From the NCBI GenBank assembly GCA_037576215.1, contig JBANDB010000008.1, forward strand, positions 3,038,001-3,102,000: DNA of 64,000 bases. Direction: 5' to 3'. This document shows, one piece after another, positions 10,961 through 24,067 of the stretch. Source of the stretch: Armillaria gallica (taxonomy: Eukaryota > Basidiomycota > Agaricomycetes > Agaricales > Physalacriaceae). The notes beneath the pieces were generated by a model. It saw nothing but the letters and a program-made list of their open reading frames with translations. It did not search any database and was not told the origin of the DNA. The number at the start of each line of letters is the position of its first letter. Position 1 is the first letter of the stretch. Made by a program: the position numbers and the translations under genes.

Positions 10961-13900
10961 TCAACTAAACCTTGAAAAGCTACTCGTAATACTAGTCGGC
11001 ATTGTAGGCATGTTCTCCCGAAGGCCTTCAAGCTTCAACCCCTCCAAATCTTTCATCATCACACTCAGTCGGCCAAACCTGTCCTTCAAACCTTTCGTCT
11101 CTGCAAGAGCGCCCTCTACTGGTATCTCGGCTTCGTCATCGAAAGCCTTCTCCAATTGACCCCAATCGCTGCGCAGTGCAAGATAAGGCTTCAGTAAGGT
11201 AGGATCTATTCGCCCAAGATAATTCTCCGTGATGTACGATTTGAGAATATCTGGGCGAACAAGGAATACGCTGCCGAGTTGGCGTATGAATTCAAATCTT
11301 TCGGTGAGTGCTGGGATACCGAAGCTGCTTATCGTATCTTGGTACATTTTGATGTCCCTACGGAAAGCATAAGGTCCGGTTGGACAGACGCGAACAAAGG
11401 TAATACGTACTTGGTAAGCATCAGGCCACCGGTTGCGCTAACGGGGAACTTGCGCAGGTGCTCTAGCAGGAGACTAAGCGGACGTGAGTAAACAGTATCG
11501 AGATATAGTGTACAATGACGTGCCTGTGAAAAGAAACGCCAATTTCTGTGAGGAAGGCCTCCAGATTCTTGCCGCTCAAATTCGCCTTCGCGGCGTCCCG
11601 AACTTTCTCCAGCGATTCGCAGCATGCAACACATGGTTCTGTATTGACCCGAGCAAAGGATAGATCGTCATTTCGTGGTTTGAAGTCGTTTTTCTTCTGT
11701 TTCGTCAGCTGTAGTGATAGCCATGCAATGATTGCTAAAAGAATATGTTTTATACGATGAATAACTCATATTGCCCAACTCACCATCTGTAACACGTTGG
11801 CTTAGCTGGTTAGCGCCACCTTCTAATCGGCTGACAGCTTGGTTATTGAAGACCACCATCTCACGGCGTGTAGTTACAGATGAGCTTGCTAGAGGAAGCA
11901 AAGCAGTATTGACGTATTGCTGCCACAGATGGCAGATGAGATCTGCTGAACGTAAGGTCGATAACAGCTGAAGACTAGGTTCTGTCTTAGTATCAGCTGC
12001 CTCTAAACGGGCCAGCGCTCTGGGGTGTCATCAGTACATGCAACTGACCAGAGGTCCAGAAGCTCACGTCTCAATAGCAGCCTCTACGTAGGCATTTCCT
12101 ACCGCTTCCGCGAGAACACGAAGTAGAGCAAACGTGTTTTTAGCACTGAAATCAACACGTCAACAAAACAACCTGACAAAAATCAAGGGTTACGCACACG
12201 TCATTGGATGGACTAAGTTCGACACATCGACCGATGGCTTCGGCGTGCCATTTCAGCATCTTTTCAGCAACGTCGACACTCAACTGGCCATCCTCTTCAC
12301 GGACTGGCTCTTCGCTAGCCTTGTCCTGAGATCGATCAATTCCGCCGAACTTCAGTATTGCACTGGCAGCTTGCGCAGAGGTAGTCGATACGCCGTTCGT
12401 CGACGTAGTCTGAGCAGCTGCGCTCAATTGGTTGACAACGCGGTCAAAAACTGAAGATTTTCCCTTCTGTGTCTTCTCCTGTATTTACGTGAGCGAGAGG
12501 CTGATGTTAGAATCACAGATACCTACATGGTACCGGGTGAAATTGGAAAGCAAACCAGCGTACAATGCACCCAAACTACGACTTTCCCTTTCAAGGTATC
12601 TCTGACCTTCGGTATATGGGACGAAGAGCTCCTCCATTGCCGTTTCAAGCATGGTGCTGACGGTTGCCGAAGTTGTAGATCCAGAAGACGTAGATCCAAT
12701 AATTGACCGACGAAATTCTGTCGCTTCGTAGGGTGTCCGCGGCGAAACGGTAGAAAGTTCGTAGACCTTGAGGTCCTCAACGAGATTAGAAGCTTGTATA
12801 TGGACCAACTGCAGTATTCGGAGGTAAGACAGGTCAGACATCGTGTTACTCCGATGTAAAAGCTGCTCCATGTGTTGTTGAATCTGAGCGACAAGGTTAG
12901 CTACACCCAAAATTAACAAGAGAGAAGCACCTACAGATTGTGCAAATACGCGCTGAAGAAATACTTGCATGACCACCGGGGGATTTGGGAAGACGGCCTT
13001 GACTATCTGTGCCTCCGTGTCCACGGTCGCCCGTATCTCCGAGAATAGCTCTGTCAGGCCAACTTCACTCTTTGGTGGGGTGGCATCTGGATCTGGTAGT
13101 GTATTCCACCTAGTTGTGAAGTCAGAGTACTCTTCGCTAGTCGAAGTACTACAGAACTTACAAAATGACGTCGTCTGCTCCTTTCGACTCTCGTACATTG
13201 TTTATGAAGAAGTCATGCTGATTGACATAGACCTGGACACAGGAAGATCCGCCATTGAATTCTAATAGTGTCTGAGCACAGTGCTATCGCCAAATGTGTT
13301 AGGAAACATCATGCAGCTTCGAAGAACGTCACCTACATGCATCATCTTTGGGTCACCCTTTCTGTAGCACCTATCGAAAAGGCTCAACATCTCCTTCTCA
13401 AACTTCTCACAATACTTCTCTATTGCTTCTCGCGTCTGGTAGGTAAGTCATATATACAATCTTTGCATCAGAATCGGGTAGGACATACTTTGTCAGCCGT
13501 TGGAAGATCGACTTCTTTTGCAACAGTATTCAAGCGCCTGAGCAAGACGGCGACCTGACGTCTTCCACTCCGGCCTTCCTTTCTCATTGTATCTAAACGA
13601 GTGGTATCTCCTCGAGAAAACTGGTTGTAGAAGTCGATCAAGTCATATGCAGCCTGCGCTCTTTGTCGCTCGGTGTGAACAGATTCCAGCTGTTCGCCTG
13701 ATTGAGAGTCAACGAGGAATATGATGGGACTGGCATGCCGCGAACGAACCTATGCGTATTGCTGTACTGCTAACCTCATTCATCCTGACTTCCATTCCAG
13801 AAAACGAGTTTCCGACCGCCTTAGATTGCATGAGGAAACTAGCATGGCTGAATTTCGTGACGCGACACACCTCAAAGCCTCGGTTTAATTCCGCCATCTT

Positions 13901-14289
13901 CTTGGAATATTCTCGCTCAGACACACGGACACTCTTTTCCATTTGCTCTGTTTTCGCCTGTACATCTTTCCTGACAGCAATAAGCTTGTCTACCGCGGCC
14001 TCGAAGTTGCGAATGAAAGGTTTGGGGTCGAAGGCTGGGATTTAATAATTAGATCTGAGCATATCCATGCAATGGAAGGGTGCCTACGCCCAGAATCGGC
14101 CTTTGACTGGGTGATTAACTTCTCGGAGACTGCGCCTACAAAATCCGTAACATCGAATTTGCCCTGAAGATGGTACTGTTGAACATGACGTGACGTGATA
14201 GACGCGATATAGCAGACCTTGAAGACAGAGGGCTTGAGGTGCTCCTCCACACTGGGGTCAAGATAGATATTCGATGGTATAGACATCAA
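10961..14289 (-). CDS. SEC10: exocyst complex subunit Sec10
   Basis: Large multi-exon gene. The N-terminus reads IYLDPSVEEHLKPSVFK, GKFDVTDFVGAVSEKLI, then FDPKPFIRNFEAAVDKLIAV and a coiled coil (KTEQMEKSVRVSEREYSKKMAEL). This is the usual Sec10/EXOC5 order, in which the coiled coil packs with other exocyst subunits. The middle part is helical (GVANLVAQIQQHMEQLL, SNLVEDLKVYELSTVSPRTP). The C-terminal helical bundle includes YQDTISSFGIPALTERFEF, LVRPDILKSYITENYLGRIDP and RPYLALRSDW-like sequence before the stop at 10961. The exocyst tethers secretory vesicles at growth sites such as hyphal tips. It is divergent from RIX1 over 189 bases. Confidence 0.85.
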
Positions 14290-14478
14290 GCTTGCAGCGT
14301 CAGCGTTTGAATTATTGCGCCTTTATCGAGCCCGTCGACAGGGCACCCAGGCTCGCAGTCAGCGGTGATGATGGTTGTCGAACGCTGTGCTAGTTACTTG
14401 ATTTGGATGTTTGCTCATGTTTCGATCCAAATGCATAGTCGTCCATCACGCTCACAAAATTTTGCTTAAACAGGGGCC

Positions 14479-17022
14479 ATGGAAAACGACGCGACAATCC
14501 AACTAAAGACGCTGCTGCAGCTTCATCTAGCCACCGACACCTCGTCTGCTCAGAATCTGCCGTATATACTTGACATACTGACTTCAGAGCATCTGTCACC
14601 GTCTCCGCATCTCACCAAATGGACGTCGCGAATATATTCTCTCTTACATTCCAAAGATGCGCCAGGAAAATGGGCCGGACTGTGTCTCGCACATAGGACG
14701 TCAATTCTTTCAAAGTCAGTCATGATTGAGCATGCCCAGCAGTGGCTCACGATTGCTTTACGCGTCCTATCCGTTCGTTCATATACTTCAATCTGCTATT
14801 CGTGTATTGTTTTTTGACTCATGGACAGCGAAAAGAAACAATGCCAGTCTTAAAAGCCTCGGTCAATTTGTGTCGAATTATATTCTGTTCTGCGATGGAT
14901 GTCTCCGAATTCCAGCGACAAGTCTGCCTTCCCAATGTAACAAAATTCACCCAAACGATTATTGCTCTATGCGATGGAGAACTCGATGTCGAGTTTAAGG
15001 TAATTACTACGTCCACAGTCTCCTCGGTTATTAAACGTGAACCACAGATACTTCTGTTGAACACACTGCCAGAATTATTCCATTGTATCCCAATGCACAC
15101 CGATCATCCCATAGTGCGCTTTCCGGCTTGTGTCTACAGTATCTCAACGGCAGTGCCCCCTTGCCTACGCCTGTGGCACTACTCAAATCCTCCTCCCGTT
15201 TATACGCTGTACTTCCCACCACCGGAGGCAAAGTTGGGGCTTCGAATTTGTGGAAAAAAACTGTCGAGGAAACTTTGACTTTTGGATGGACTGCATTTTC
15301 GAGTTTACGATCTTCCTTCTCAGAGAGTTTGTGTGTCTTTCTTGTTACAACACTTGTTTTGACAATATCTCAGGTCCTGTTTCTCAAAACGAAGACCCGC
15401 ATGTCGCAATACCATTGAATCTGGATCGTCTACGGTGTTTTGCTGTCATCATTGACGACCTTCTCGGGACTGGTACCCAGCGATCAGTCCAAGTTCCAAT
15501 TGGGTCCCTTCATAAATTTGCCATTGCCCTTTTGACGACAACGACTATTGACAGTAGACCGGTACTCTTTCATCTTATTCTTATCAGACACCTGTTGACA
15601 GCTGTTGTAGAATACTGGACACATAGACATCAGCGCGCGATCACTCGAAGCTTCCGTTGTTCCCACTTTATGGAAGCTTGGTTGTGAATTTGTTGCTAGC
15701 CTTGCCACCCAGTAAGCTTTGCTCGCAGTACTCTATTCGTTGAATTCACATCGTTCCAGCCTCCGTCATCATTTAACCTCACACTTGAATGGACTGACTT
15801 CTTGTTTATCCTCTCATCTAGAGCAGAAAATTGCGGGGTAGGTTTCATTACACTTACACCATTAATCCTCGTCTTATTTCCCCAGCTCACAACGACTCCC
15901 GTTTCTAAAAGCCCTTCATTCTATCCTCGTTCACTGTCTCCCCTTGCACTCTGAAGTTTCTTGCAATCGGTTGACAAAGGCCGTCCTCTCCTCGATTACT
16001 ACTATCTTACCTTCTCAGTCCGACTTTGATCAGTCTACTGACACAGTACAGACTGGTCGTAGCAAGAAAGGGAAGAAACGGGCGAGGGCTTATGAAGGAG
16101 ATGAACTTTTAAAGGTTTCTCGCAACATACTATTTCCCTTGTCCGACGACGGTAAAGCTGTACTCGTCGCCTGCGATGGTATGTCCATTTTTCTCCCAGA
16201 AATGATAACCGTGACATATATATGCAGTACTGGCTATACTACTGCGAAACCCTGGTCTCAGTCCGACAACGCATTCTCTGTCGGTCCGGGTGTTGTTGTC
16301 TATCCTCTTCTTCCTACCCCAACGTTCCCCTCTGTCGTTATCGTCGGACCCAACTCTGCACCCAAAACTCTTACAAAAGATACAAGCACTGGTTACTGAA
16401 TCTGGCTGCGGGACAACTAACATAGCGAGCAAAAGTCTGGGTCTCGTTCTAAGAGCCGTTGATTTGAGCACGATTGACGATAATGTAGATACCCGTTTTG
16501 TTTTTCAGTCCTCGGTGCTCATTAACATCTTGCAGGCTTGTCAACGAACCCTTGACCTGCTACTGCACCCCCGCGTTCCTCCCTCGTCCGTTCCCTGCCG
16601 CACGTTGAATCGCTTTCACTCTTTCTCTCTGAAGAAGGAACAGAAGAAGCGAGAGATCGGGAATTACTTGGTTTGTCGGTTTTACAACGCCAGGCGTCCG
16701 GTCCTGTGCAGACCACTGTAACAACACCGTCGCCTCAGGTCGACTTGGATCAGGAAGACCGTCATATTCGCCCTATTCCGCCACCAAAGCACCTTCACCC
16801 ATCCCTGTTGATACGCCTGCTCCGGCTAACCCCGGTAATAGTCTGCCGGGTGCGGAGCCGGTATATGTGCCATCGAAGCCATCATATCCACCAGCCGCGA
16901 CTCCTACATTCGAGCCGCCTACAGCCTTCAAGCCTACAGTTATGATAGCGGATGCAGTAGAAGATGACCAAGAAATGCCCGCTATAGATCTAGATTCGGA
17001 TTCAGATTCTGCCAGTGATTGA
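14479..17022 (+). CDS. RIX1: pre-rRNA-processing protein Rix1 (PELP1-like), one frameshift
   Basis: Core of the Rix1-Ipi complex that works with Rea1/Mdn1 in 60S pre-ribosome maturation in the nucleolus and nucleoplasm. The N-terminal Rix1 domain is clear: LTSEHLSPSPHLTKWTSRIY, GKWAGLCLAHRTSILSKS, PVLKASVNLCRIIFCSAMDV. It continues through a helical-repeat region (PLNLDRLRCFAVIIDDLLG, LWKLGCEFVASLA) to a Pro-rich tail. The tail ends in an acidic stretch (DDQEMPAIDLDSDSDSASD) as is usual in Rix1/PELP1. One base appears lost at 15080-15081, where ELFPLYPNAHR is split between frames; the rest of the exon then reads well. Splicing in the 3' half was not fully resolved. Confidence 0.8.
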
Positions 17023-17119
17023 TATTGCCGCTTTTTGACAGTCTCATGTATTTGCGTATATTTCCGCTCACTAAAACATGCAGCAAGGCTGATGTCATGA
17101 ATTGCCATCACGTTTCCCA

Positions 17120-17843
17120 ATGAACACTGCTACACCGTCCCAAGATGCACAGAGTATGCCTCCTGCTGGAGATTCGTCAGAAGTCCACGCTGTCTCAAAC
17201 GAGAATAGCCGGAGATCTCCCTCGTCCTTAGTCGGCCGCTTCGCTATATTGACCGCCTTCATCGTTCCGATAACGTTCATACCATATCTATTGACGAGGG
17301 GTCATGTATCATCCTTGCGTAGGCAGATCCTGGAACTGGAGAAAAGCAATCGTGTGATGCGGCGGGAGCTCACTCTGGAGAGTTCTTTACATAGCGAAGA
17401 GCATAAACGGCTTAGGGGCCTCGTTCAGGGCATGAAAGAGGAACTTGGAGTACTACAGGCTGTCTCGCAGGAGAGGGATGCCAAGCATGTTAAAGAGGGT
17501 GAGGAAGTTCGAAGTGAGCTCCAAAGTCTGTTGGAGGCAATTCGCAGTTCACGGTATGCCTATATTTTGTGGTCGTGACCCTTGCGTTTGAACCATTATC
17601 AGAAGCACTCAAAGCGCAACATCCAAAGCACTCGGAACTTCACTTGCAGATATCGCAGCGTTCATGCAAGAACTGGAGCTCGTCATGGGTCTTCAGGGTA
17701 CCGTTAATGGGGGACATTTGCATGAAGAGAGGGTGGATAGATTGCGTCAACTTGCGTTCCAGCTGTCTGCTCAGCGTACTGGAGCCGGATCAGACGAGGC
17801 AGGTGGTGGCTCATCACCGATTATCGATATTGCTGATTACTAG
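17120..17843 (+). CDS. one-pass membrane protein with coiled coil, unknown function
   Basis: Two exons (17120-17553 and 17603-17843) give 224 residues in frame. A polar N-terminus of about 40 residues is followed by one predicted transmembrane helix (FAILTAFIVPITFIPYLL). A long helix with heptad character comes next (LRRQILELEKSNRVMRREL to EEVRSELQSLLEAI), then a helical C-terminus (SLADIAAFMQELELVMGL) and a Gly/Ser-rich tail. The in-frame ATG at 17120 is the first after the upstream stop. No known domain is recognised. The topology resembles organelle-membrane tethers or assembly factors, but this is only analogy. Confidence 0.7.
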
Positions 17844-18334
17844 AAATTAGGCAGCACACGAGTCAAATTGACAATCGATGTCCTTCGATGTCTCTTTGCG
17901 ATTATTGTAGCATATGGATGAGTTTCAGTGTATCCTACCTAGCCCAAGGTAGAAATAAATGTACAAATGCATAGCAACCGAAATGTATGCCAGCGCTTTT
18001 CGGTCCCGACTGTGGATGATGGAGTTTACGATTTCTCAAGCGCTGGCGTCGAGTGAGAGCCGGCTGCGTCCGCACTCTTTGACAAAAATGGTAACTACAT
18101 AGCCATAAATAGGTTGTCATTCGGCAAAACTCGCTCGGCATACCGGCATACGACGGACTACGGCCGTAACTTGAGCGCCGCCCAGCATTGCAACACTCCA
18201 ATTTGCCTCGTTGTGATACACATGTCTTAAAGACACCACCTCCTTCCTATTACCTTCCATCTGTTATGCCCAGCTCCCACCCGTTCATTTGAACGACTAG
18301 TCCTTCTCTTTCGTCACTAATATTCGGTACAATA
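17844..18334. other. intergenic region with an inverted repeat
   Basis: Terminator side of the coiled-coil gene and promoter of the GAR-domain gene. Contains one perfect 10-base inverted repeat (separate entry); the last 100 bases before 18335 are pyrimidine-rich. No gene seen. Confidence 0.45.
17989..18047. repeat. 10-base perfect inverted repeat with 39-base loop
   Basis: gccagcgctt at 17989-17998 is the exact reverse complement of aagcgctggc at 18038-18047. Both arms contain the self-complementary core agcgct. It lies between two co-oriented genes and could be a paired binding site or chance. Confidence 0.4.
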
Positions 18335-21300
18335 ATGCCAACGGAAGCGCCTGTCATAATTTCCGGCGAGTCGTCTGGCACGGTTGCCGCACTGGAGGAA
18401 CACGCCGCCGTCGATGCGCACACCAACCCTAACGAATCTGACGCGACACAACTAAAATCTACCACCGGCGGTGAAGAGCAGGCTTTGGAGGACCATGAGG
18501 TCATCGAGCTACAGACATTCATCGAGAGGAAGGCTTGGATAGAAGAGAAAATCAAAGTACGTACTGTACCCATTTAGCCTGAGCCCTTCTCATCGCCGAG
18601 CATGTTAGTTCCTAGAAAAGTTGCCGCCTATAGAGGTGTTTGTCGGACTTGAGGCGCTGCAGACCTCTGCGGAGGACGTTCCCGGTCTGCCTTCCCGATC
18701 TGAGCTTCAGAAGTGGCTGCAGGACCATGAATCCATAGAGAAGGAAATTGAAATATTCGATACCGGTGAATTGAAGAAGCTAAGGAAACTAACCAGAGGT
18801 ATGTTGTCCTTAGAACAATACGGACAAACTCGTTCATTTCTTACACAGCTGCAACTCAGCGAAATCTCTCACCGGAGGATACCGATCTCATTGAACTGAC
18901 GCTAACAACTATTTATGAACTGGACAAATTGCTTCACCTACTTCGTGATCGTTCTGAGAACTTGGATTTGCTGGGTGTGAGGATATCGTGGGAGGAGAAT
19001 CGGGTTGCCGCATGGGTTGAACGCAGGCGAATCGTCGCGGACCTCAATGCCTTTTTGGAGAATCGCGCTCGATGGTCAGCGTCTTTCTATGATGCACCTG
19101 TCAATATCGCAGAGCCCAAGACACTTCGACGGCGAGGGTCTACGGCATCTCTCGCGTCCATCGCTTCAGAAAACGCGTTGTCGTCTCCAGGGTTCTCCCG
19201 GTCGGTCAGGTTCACACAAGCGGAGGCGCTTTCACGAGACAGCGCTCAGTTTGCCGGCCGTGTCACTACGCTTAGACATGGGAATGTTTCTGCTGCCGGA
19301 AAAATTCTCGACAAAATGATTGACCATAGTCGCAAACCTGTTCCTGATCAGCTGCTAGATGAGCAGGACAGGCTTGAAGAAATGGTGATCACGCAGATGG
19401 AGGACATTGGCAAATTCGCTATGAAAGTGGTCATGCAATGGAGAAAGTAATTATTCACACTGCGTCTATGGAAGTTTTCCATGCTTACAGGACCCTCAGA
19501 GCTGATGAAACATACGTGGAGACAATGAAAGATCAAGTAGCGGCGCAAACTCTACTTGACGATATCGACGCGGCAAGGTCGATCCACCCCACTGGTCGCC
19601 AAAGTGCCTTATTCGTGACCCGCGCTGACACGCTCCGCAAGAGGTTGTTAGTGAGAGGGGATCCTATATCTCAGCCATCCACGTTGCCCACACCAGTACA
19701 TCCGTTGTTTCCAGAGCAGCAATCTTTCAACAAAACCCTCGCTCAGCAGCTATCCACCGAAATTACTTCTGCAATGGCAATGTGCAAGATGGCCGAAGCC
19801 GCGGCTGCGGATTATCGTTCGCTATATGAGGCCGTTCATGCCTTCGAGGATATAACCCAATCTGCCGATGATATGAGTGCAAAGCTTTCAGAGATAATCC
19901 AAAGGCTAGAGATGGGAGTTCCCTCGAGTAACGGGGACGGCTCATCTCCCAATCTGCACTCGGATGACTGTCTCGAACCGACAAAGCACTCTGTATTTCT
20001 TGCTTTGATGCCGTCCATTTTTCAGGAATTGCAAAGCGTCGGTACTGTTGCTTCTCAGCTTCTGCGGAAGGTACCGGCAGCTTTGCTCCGCCTGGAGTTT
20101 CCAGCTGTAGATCCTGATTTCCGGTCCAAAGGTATCACGGCCGTAGAACAACTAAAGGATCGTCTGGCAAAGGCGGAACAGGTCCGTGCAGATCTGGTCG
20201 CGCGCGCGGAGAGACTAAAGGAGGCAAGGCGTATACGACATGTCATGGACGTACATTACCGAGATTTACGAGCCTTCCTCAAAGAAGTCAGCATGTCCAT
20301 GCAGAAACATAGATGGAGGCAGGATGTAGAACGCAATGATGCTCCCCTTACGCCAGAGAGTCCACCGAATATCCCGTTACCAGTCGACTTGTCGGACGAA
20401 GACTTTCACCAGCAGCTTGCTGGGTTCGACACAAGATTCGTCAAGGATATTGAGTCACCCCTGGATGTTCTCTGGCAGACTTTAGAGCAGCCTCTAGCGG
20501 AGTCGCTCCGCCAAACAGCGTCTGAATTAAAGGTGCTGTTGGATTGCGGCAGTGAATTTACGCGTCTTCTCTCCCTGATCAAGGAACAAGCTACATCCAT
20601 GATCGGTGTCAAAGCAGAGGTTAACGCGTTCCAAATTCGTATCGAAGACGTCAGGATGCAGTACGAATCGGCTACTCAAGAGTATCTATCGGGGCAAGCG
20701 TGTGTTGGTCTTTCTTTGAGTGACCACACAAGCCTAGAGGCCTCCCTTGATGACATTCGTACTGGGGTTAAGGCGTTTTCTGATAAACTGCCACAACGAA
20801 TCCAATGGATCGAAACCGGAGCCAACAAGCCTGTAACATCCCCTTCCGCGGTTCCACTTCCGTTGCTCTTGCGCTCATTGGACGATGCGGTCCGCCATGA
20901 TTGTAACACATTTACCATGAGGTTAAATGGCGACCTGCGCAGCCTGGAGCAGAAGGCTGACCATCTCCATCTAGCAAAACTCGCAAAGGAGGTCGACTTG
21001 TGCCTATCTGGAACTGTTGATGATATTAATGATGGCGTGCAAAAGCTATCCGGGTTGAAGGTCTCTTTCGCTGCAGCGCCCACAGAAGAACCTGTCACCG
21101 AGTTTCTGCAGGCCTTGTTCGCCTCCACAGATGACATCTTGCAAGTACATTCTACCCGCATCAGGAGATCCTTTTCACCTATCCGTGAACTACTGCGAAG
21201 CATGAGCACTGCTCGCGGGGTGAACGATGCTGCTGTCCACGAGTCAGTCTTTCTTTCTCGTACCCGGGCGGTGGACGATGCGGAACTCAAATTCACGACA

Positions 21301-23698
21301 TGGGACCACAACATGCAGTCTTTCCGCAACATTCTATCTGAGGCGCAACGTGCTGAAGAGGAAAGACAGCTTGAAGAAAAACTTCGTCTTCAAGCAGAGC
21401 AGGAGAGACTTGCTGCTGAAGCAGCAGAGAAAGAACGGATGGAGCGTGAGAAAGAGGAGGAGGAGCGGCGTCTCAAGGAAGAGCAAGAGCTAGAGCGTCT
21501 TCGGGAAGCAGAAAGCGCGCGTCTATTGGCGATAGCCGAGGAGAAGGCGCGGTTAGAGGCCGAACGTCAAAAGATTGCAGAGCAAGAAATTGCATTGGCT
21601 GAAGTGGCAAGGAGGAAAGCAGAGCTTGAGGAACGAGCCCGGTTGGAGCGAGAGCGCTCTGTTATGGAGGTCAAGCTCAAGAAGGCGGAGGAGCAGTTAG
21701 CTGCAGAACGGCAATCTTACGCCGACCACGTCGCTGCAGAGTCACAAAAGAAACTAGAACTGGAGAGGCGCGCGGCTGAAGCAAAGAAACAGGCCTCCTC
21801 CGCTGCCTTTGAACCTCTAGAAGGTGATTTTTCTCATATATATACTTATTCCGCAAAAGCTGATGGAAGAAATCGTAGACGTCTTTGGTTTAAAGCTCTC
21901 CCCGAGCGACGTTCGTCCGCAAAAGTCGCAGGCTATGATCGATTTGCAAGTACAGATCTTAAATTTGCGTAAAAAAATGCGCTCGATCAGCATAAGCTCA
22001 GTTGCTCGAGCGCCGTCAGTATCCTCGGCACTTCCCACCTCAGAAATGGTTGAGGGTATGAATCGTGAATTCACCCTTATCTGCAAGAGAGGTGGAACAG
22101 TTGCCATCTTCCGTTGATGATGCGTCCGTACAATTGGAGCTGGATTCTCTGAAGCAAGAACTGGATGCCTCCTCCATTCTTATGGACCGTGTGAGACACT
22201 TGATGTCTCTGTGTAACTCTCTCTCTCTTTCTGATAATGCCCTGAGTGATCTTCTGGAACATATCGATAGCTATCCGGCCCTTCCTCTGGGCCCTCTATC
22301 CTCTCGGCACATTTCGCCTGTCAATAAGCCTCCAGAGGAACAGTTGTCAGGACGCCTCACCTTCACAAAGTCGGTCATCGATAACATGGACTCTATCTTC
22401 CAATCAGTTTCTGAAGACATCCGCGCCGTCGCTGAACGAGACCGCGTCTTTCAGACTTGGGGCGAGCTACGAGATATGGCACAAGATCGTATCACAGGTC
22501 CAAAGTCGCGGCCAAGTAGCGTGATTAGCTCGGGACAAAATAGTTCAGGCCGTAACAGTCGTATATCGACAGTCGGCACGAGACAGCCCTCCAAGAAGAG
22601 TGCCACTTATTCGAATCTGTCGATACCTTCATCCTCTCGTGGTGGTTTAACCCTTCCGCCTTCTACGCCTTCTCGTCGGGCTATCTCAGGCTCGACTCAA
22701 ACACCCTCTCGATCCCTTAGCCGGATATCTAATGTGACTTCCAATAGGTCCGCTTCAGGCCCCATAAGCCTATACGAGTCTACATTCGCGTCTCGCCAAC
22801 GAACAACTAGTTTGAATTCCAAGGCTGAAACACCGACCAGAGGGACGCCCAGCCGAGCTCGTATGTATACACCCTCTCTAAAACGCAGCGCAACTCCCGG
22901 TCATTCCGACATGTCTGTGTCAAACGTCGGCTCTCGACCTTCGTCGTCCTGGTCTCGTGCTCCAAGGATATCCTTTCCGCGAGGTTCGACTCCTCAAAGA
23001 CGCCCACCGCTGCCTTCTGCTCCCAGGAAGACGTACGTTGCAAACCCCAAGAGTAAACTCGATGTCGCAGTTGGAGACGTTGTTAATAATCTTCCTGTTG
23101 GTATTAACATCGAAGGTGTATCTTGGAAAGATCAGAGTGGTAAATACTGGATTGGCGACAATGACCCGAAACTATGCTTTTGTCGCATTTTGCGTTCTCA
23201 AACTGTCATGGTGAGGGTGGGCGGTGGTTGGGTTGAGCTGTCGAAGTACGTTGGTGTCAAGCAAGCCATCATCACTGCTGATTCTTCCTCTCTAGGTTTA
23301 TTCGAAGTCATTTCGCGGATAGTTTCCGGCTTCTCACAGAGTCCCCTCCTCCAATGGGCCATCGGGAAGAAAAATGGATTAGCTCAGCTACGTTACTCGA
23401 AACGCCAGAGATTGCGGAAGTCGAGAACGAGAACTCGCCTCCTCATCCGCCTCGGACTCCAGAGCCTCACAACTCTTTCCTGCCTTCGTTTGCTCTTTCC
23501 ACGCCTTCGGGCAAGAGTCCCCATTCTATAAAATCTACCCCGTCGTCTAAAGGCTCTCCTTTGACACCACTACAGTTCATTCGGCGTGCAGATCCAGAGA
23601 CGTCTTACCTACGTCCTACGACGCCTTCCAAGCCTCCCGCGTCTCGATCGCGGACCAAGGCATACACACCTGCTCGGAATACTGTCTGGCGGCCATAA
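18335..23698 (+). CDS. large GAR (GAS2-related) domain cytoskeletal protein
   Basis: About 1,650 residues. The N-terminal half is all-helical and spectrin- or plakin-like in appearance (for example FIERKAWIEEKIKFLEKLPP, LLHLLRDRSENLDLL, VKAEVNAFQIRIEDVRMQYE). A long charged Glu/Arg/Lys coiled coil follows (about 21350-21790). Next comes a Ser/Thr/Pro/Arg-rich region of the kind that binds microtubules (about 22500-23030). A GAR domain lies near the C-terminus (about 23050-23330; NNLPVGINIEGVSWKDQSGKYW, LCFCRILRSQTVMVRVGGGWVEL, FIRSHFADSFRLL). GAR domains bind microtubules in GAS2 and spectraplakins, so a microtubule- or actin-linking scaffold is likely. Several introns were placed (after 18555, 18798, 19449, 22053, 23248). 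The junction near 21820-21850 does not keep frame with a GT donor and needs a GC donor or a base change. Confidence 0.8.
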
Positions 23699-24067
23699 TT
23701 AGGTTATATCATTATCTAGGACGGTTTTTCATCGTGTATTAATATTTTCCTGCTAAGTTATTCGCCATTGGACGAGACAATACTCGTTCAAGGTTCTGCA
23801 TCATATACATAAAATTTGACATAGTCGCATAGTATTTGTTTTCGTCTTCGCTTTCTACGTATTAGTACAACTGCCATACCATAATGTAGCAACTGGTTTT
23901 CTCCTTCGGTGTTCGGCTCGCTATGAGCCTGACCGCCGGGGGATACCGGTAACCTTGCTCTGCCCTGTAAAATTTTCCTACGACGAAAAACGCAATGCTA
24001 CCAGCGGACACTGCAAATCTCAAATTTCAAACTTCGCAGGAATACGATTATATGTGGCTGTGCACCT
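23699..24067. other. intergenic region
   Basis: 3' end of the GAR-domain gene and promoter of the reductase gene. AT-rich to about 23880. No gene or repeat recognised. Confidence 0.45.

Noticed and set aside
17102..17119. Longer start for the one-pass coiled-coil protein
   Set aside because: The upstream codon is TTG; the first in-frame ATG is 17120.
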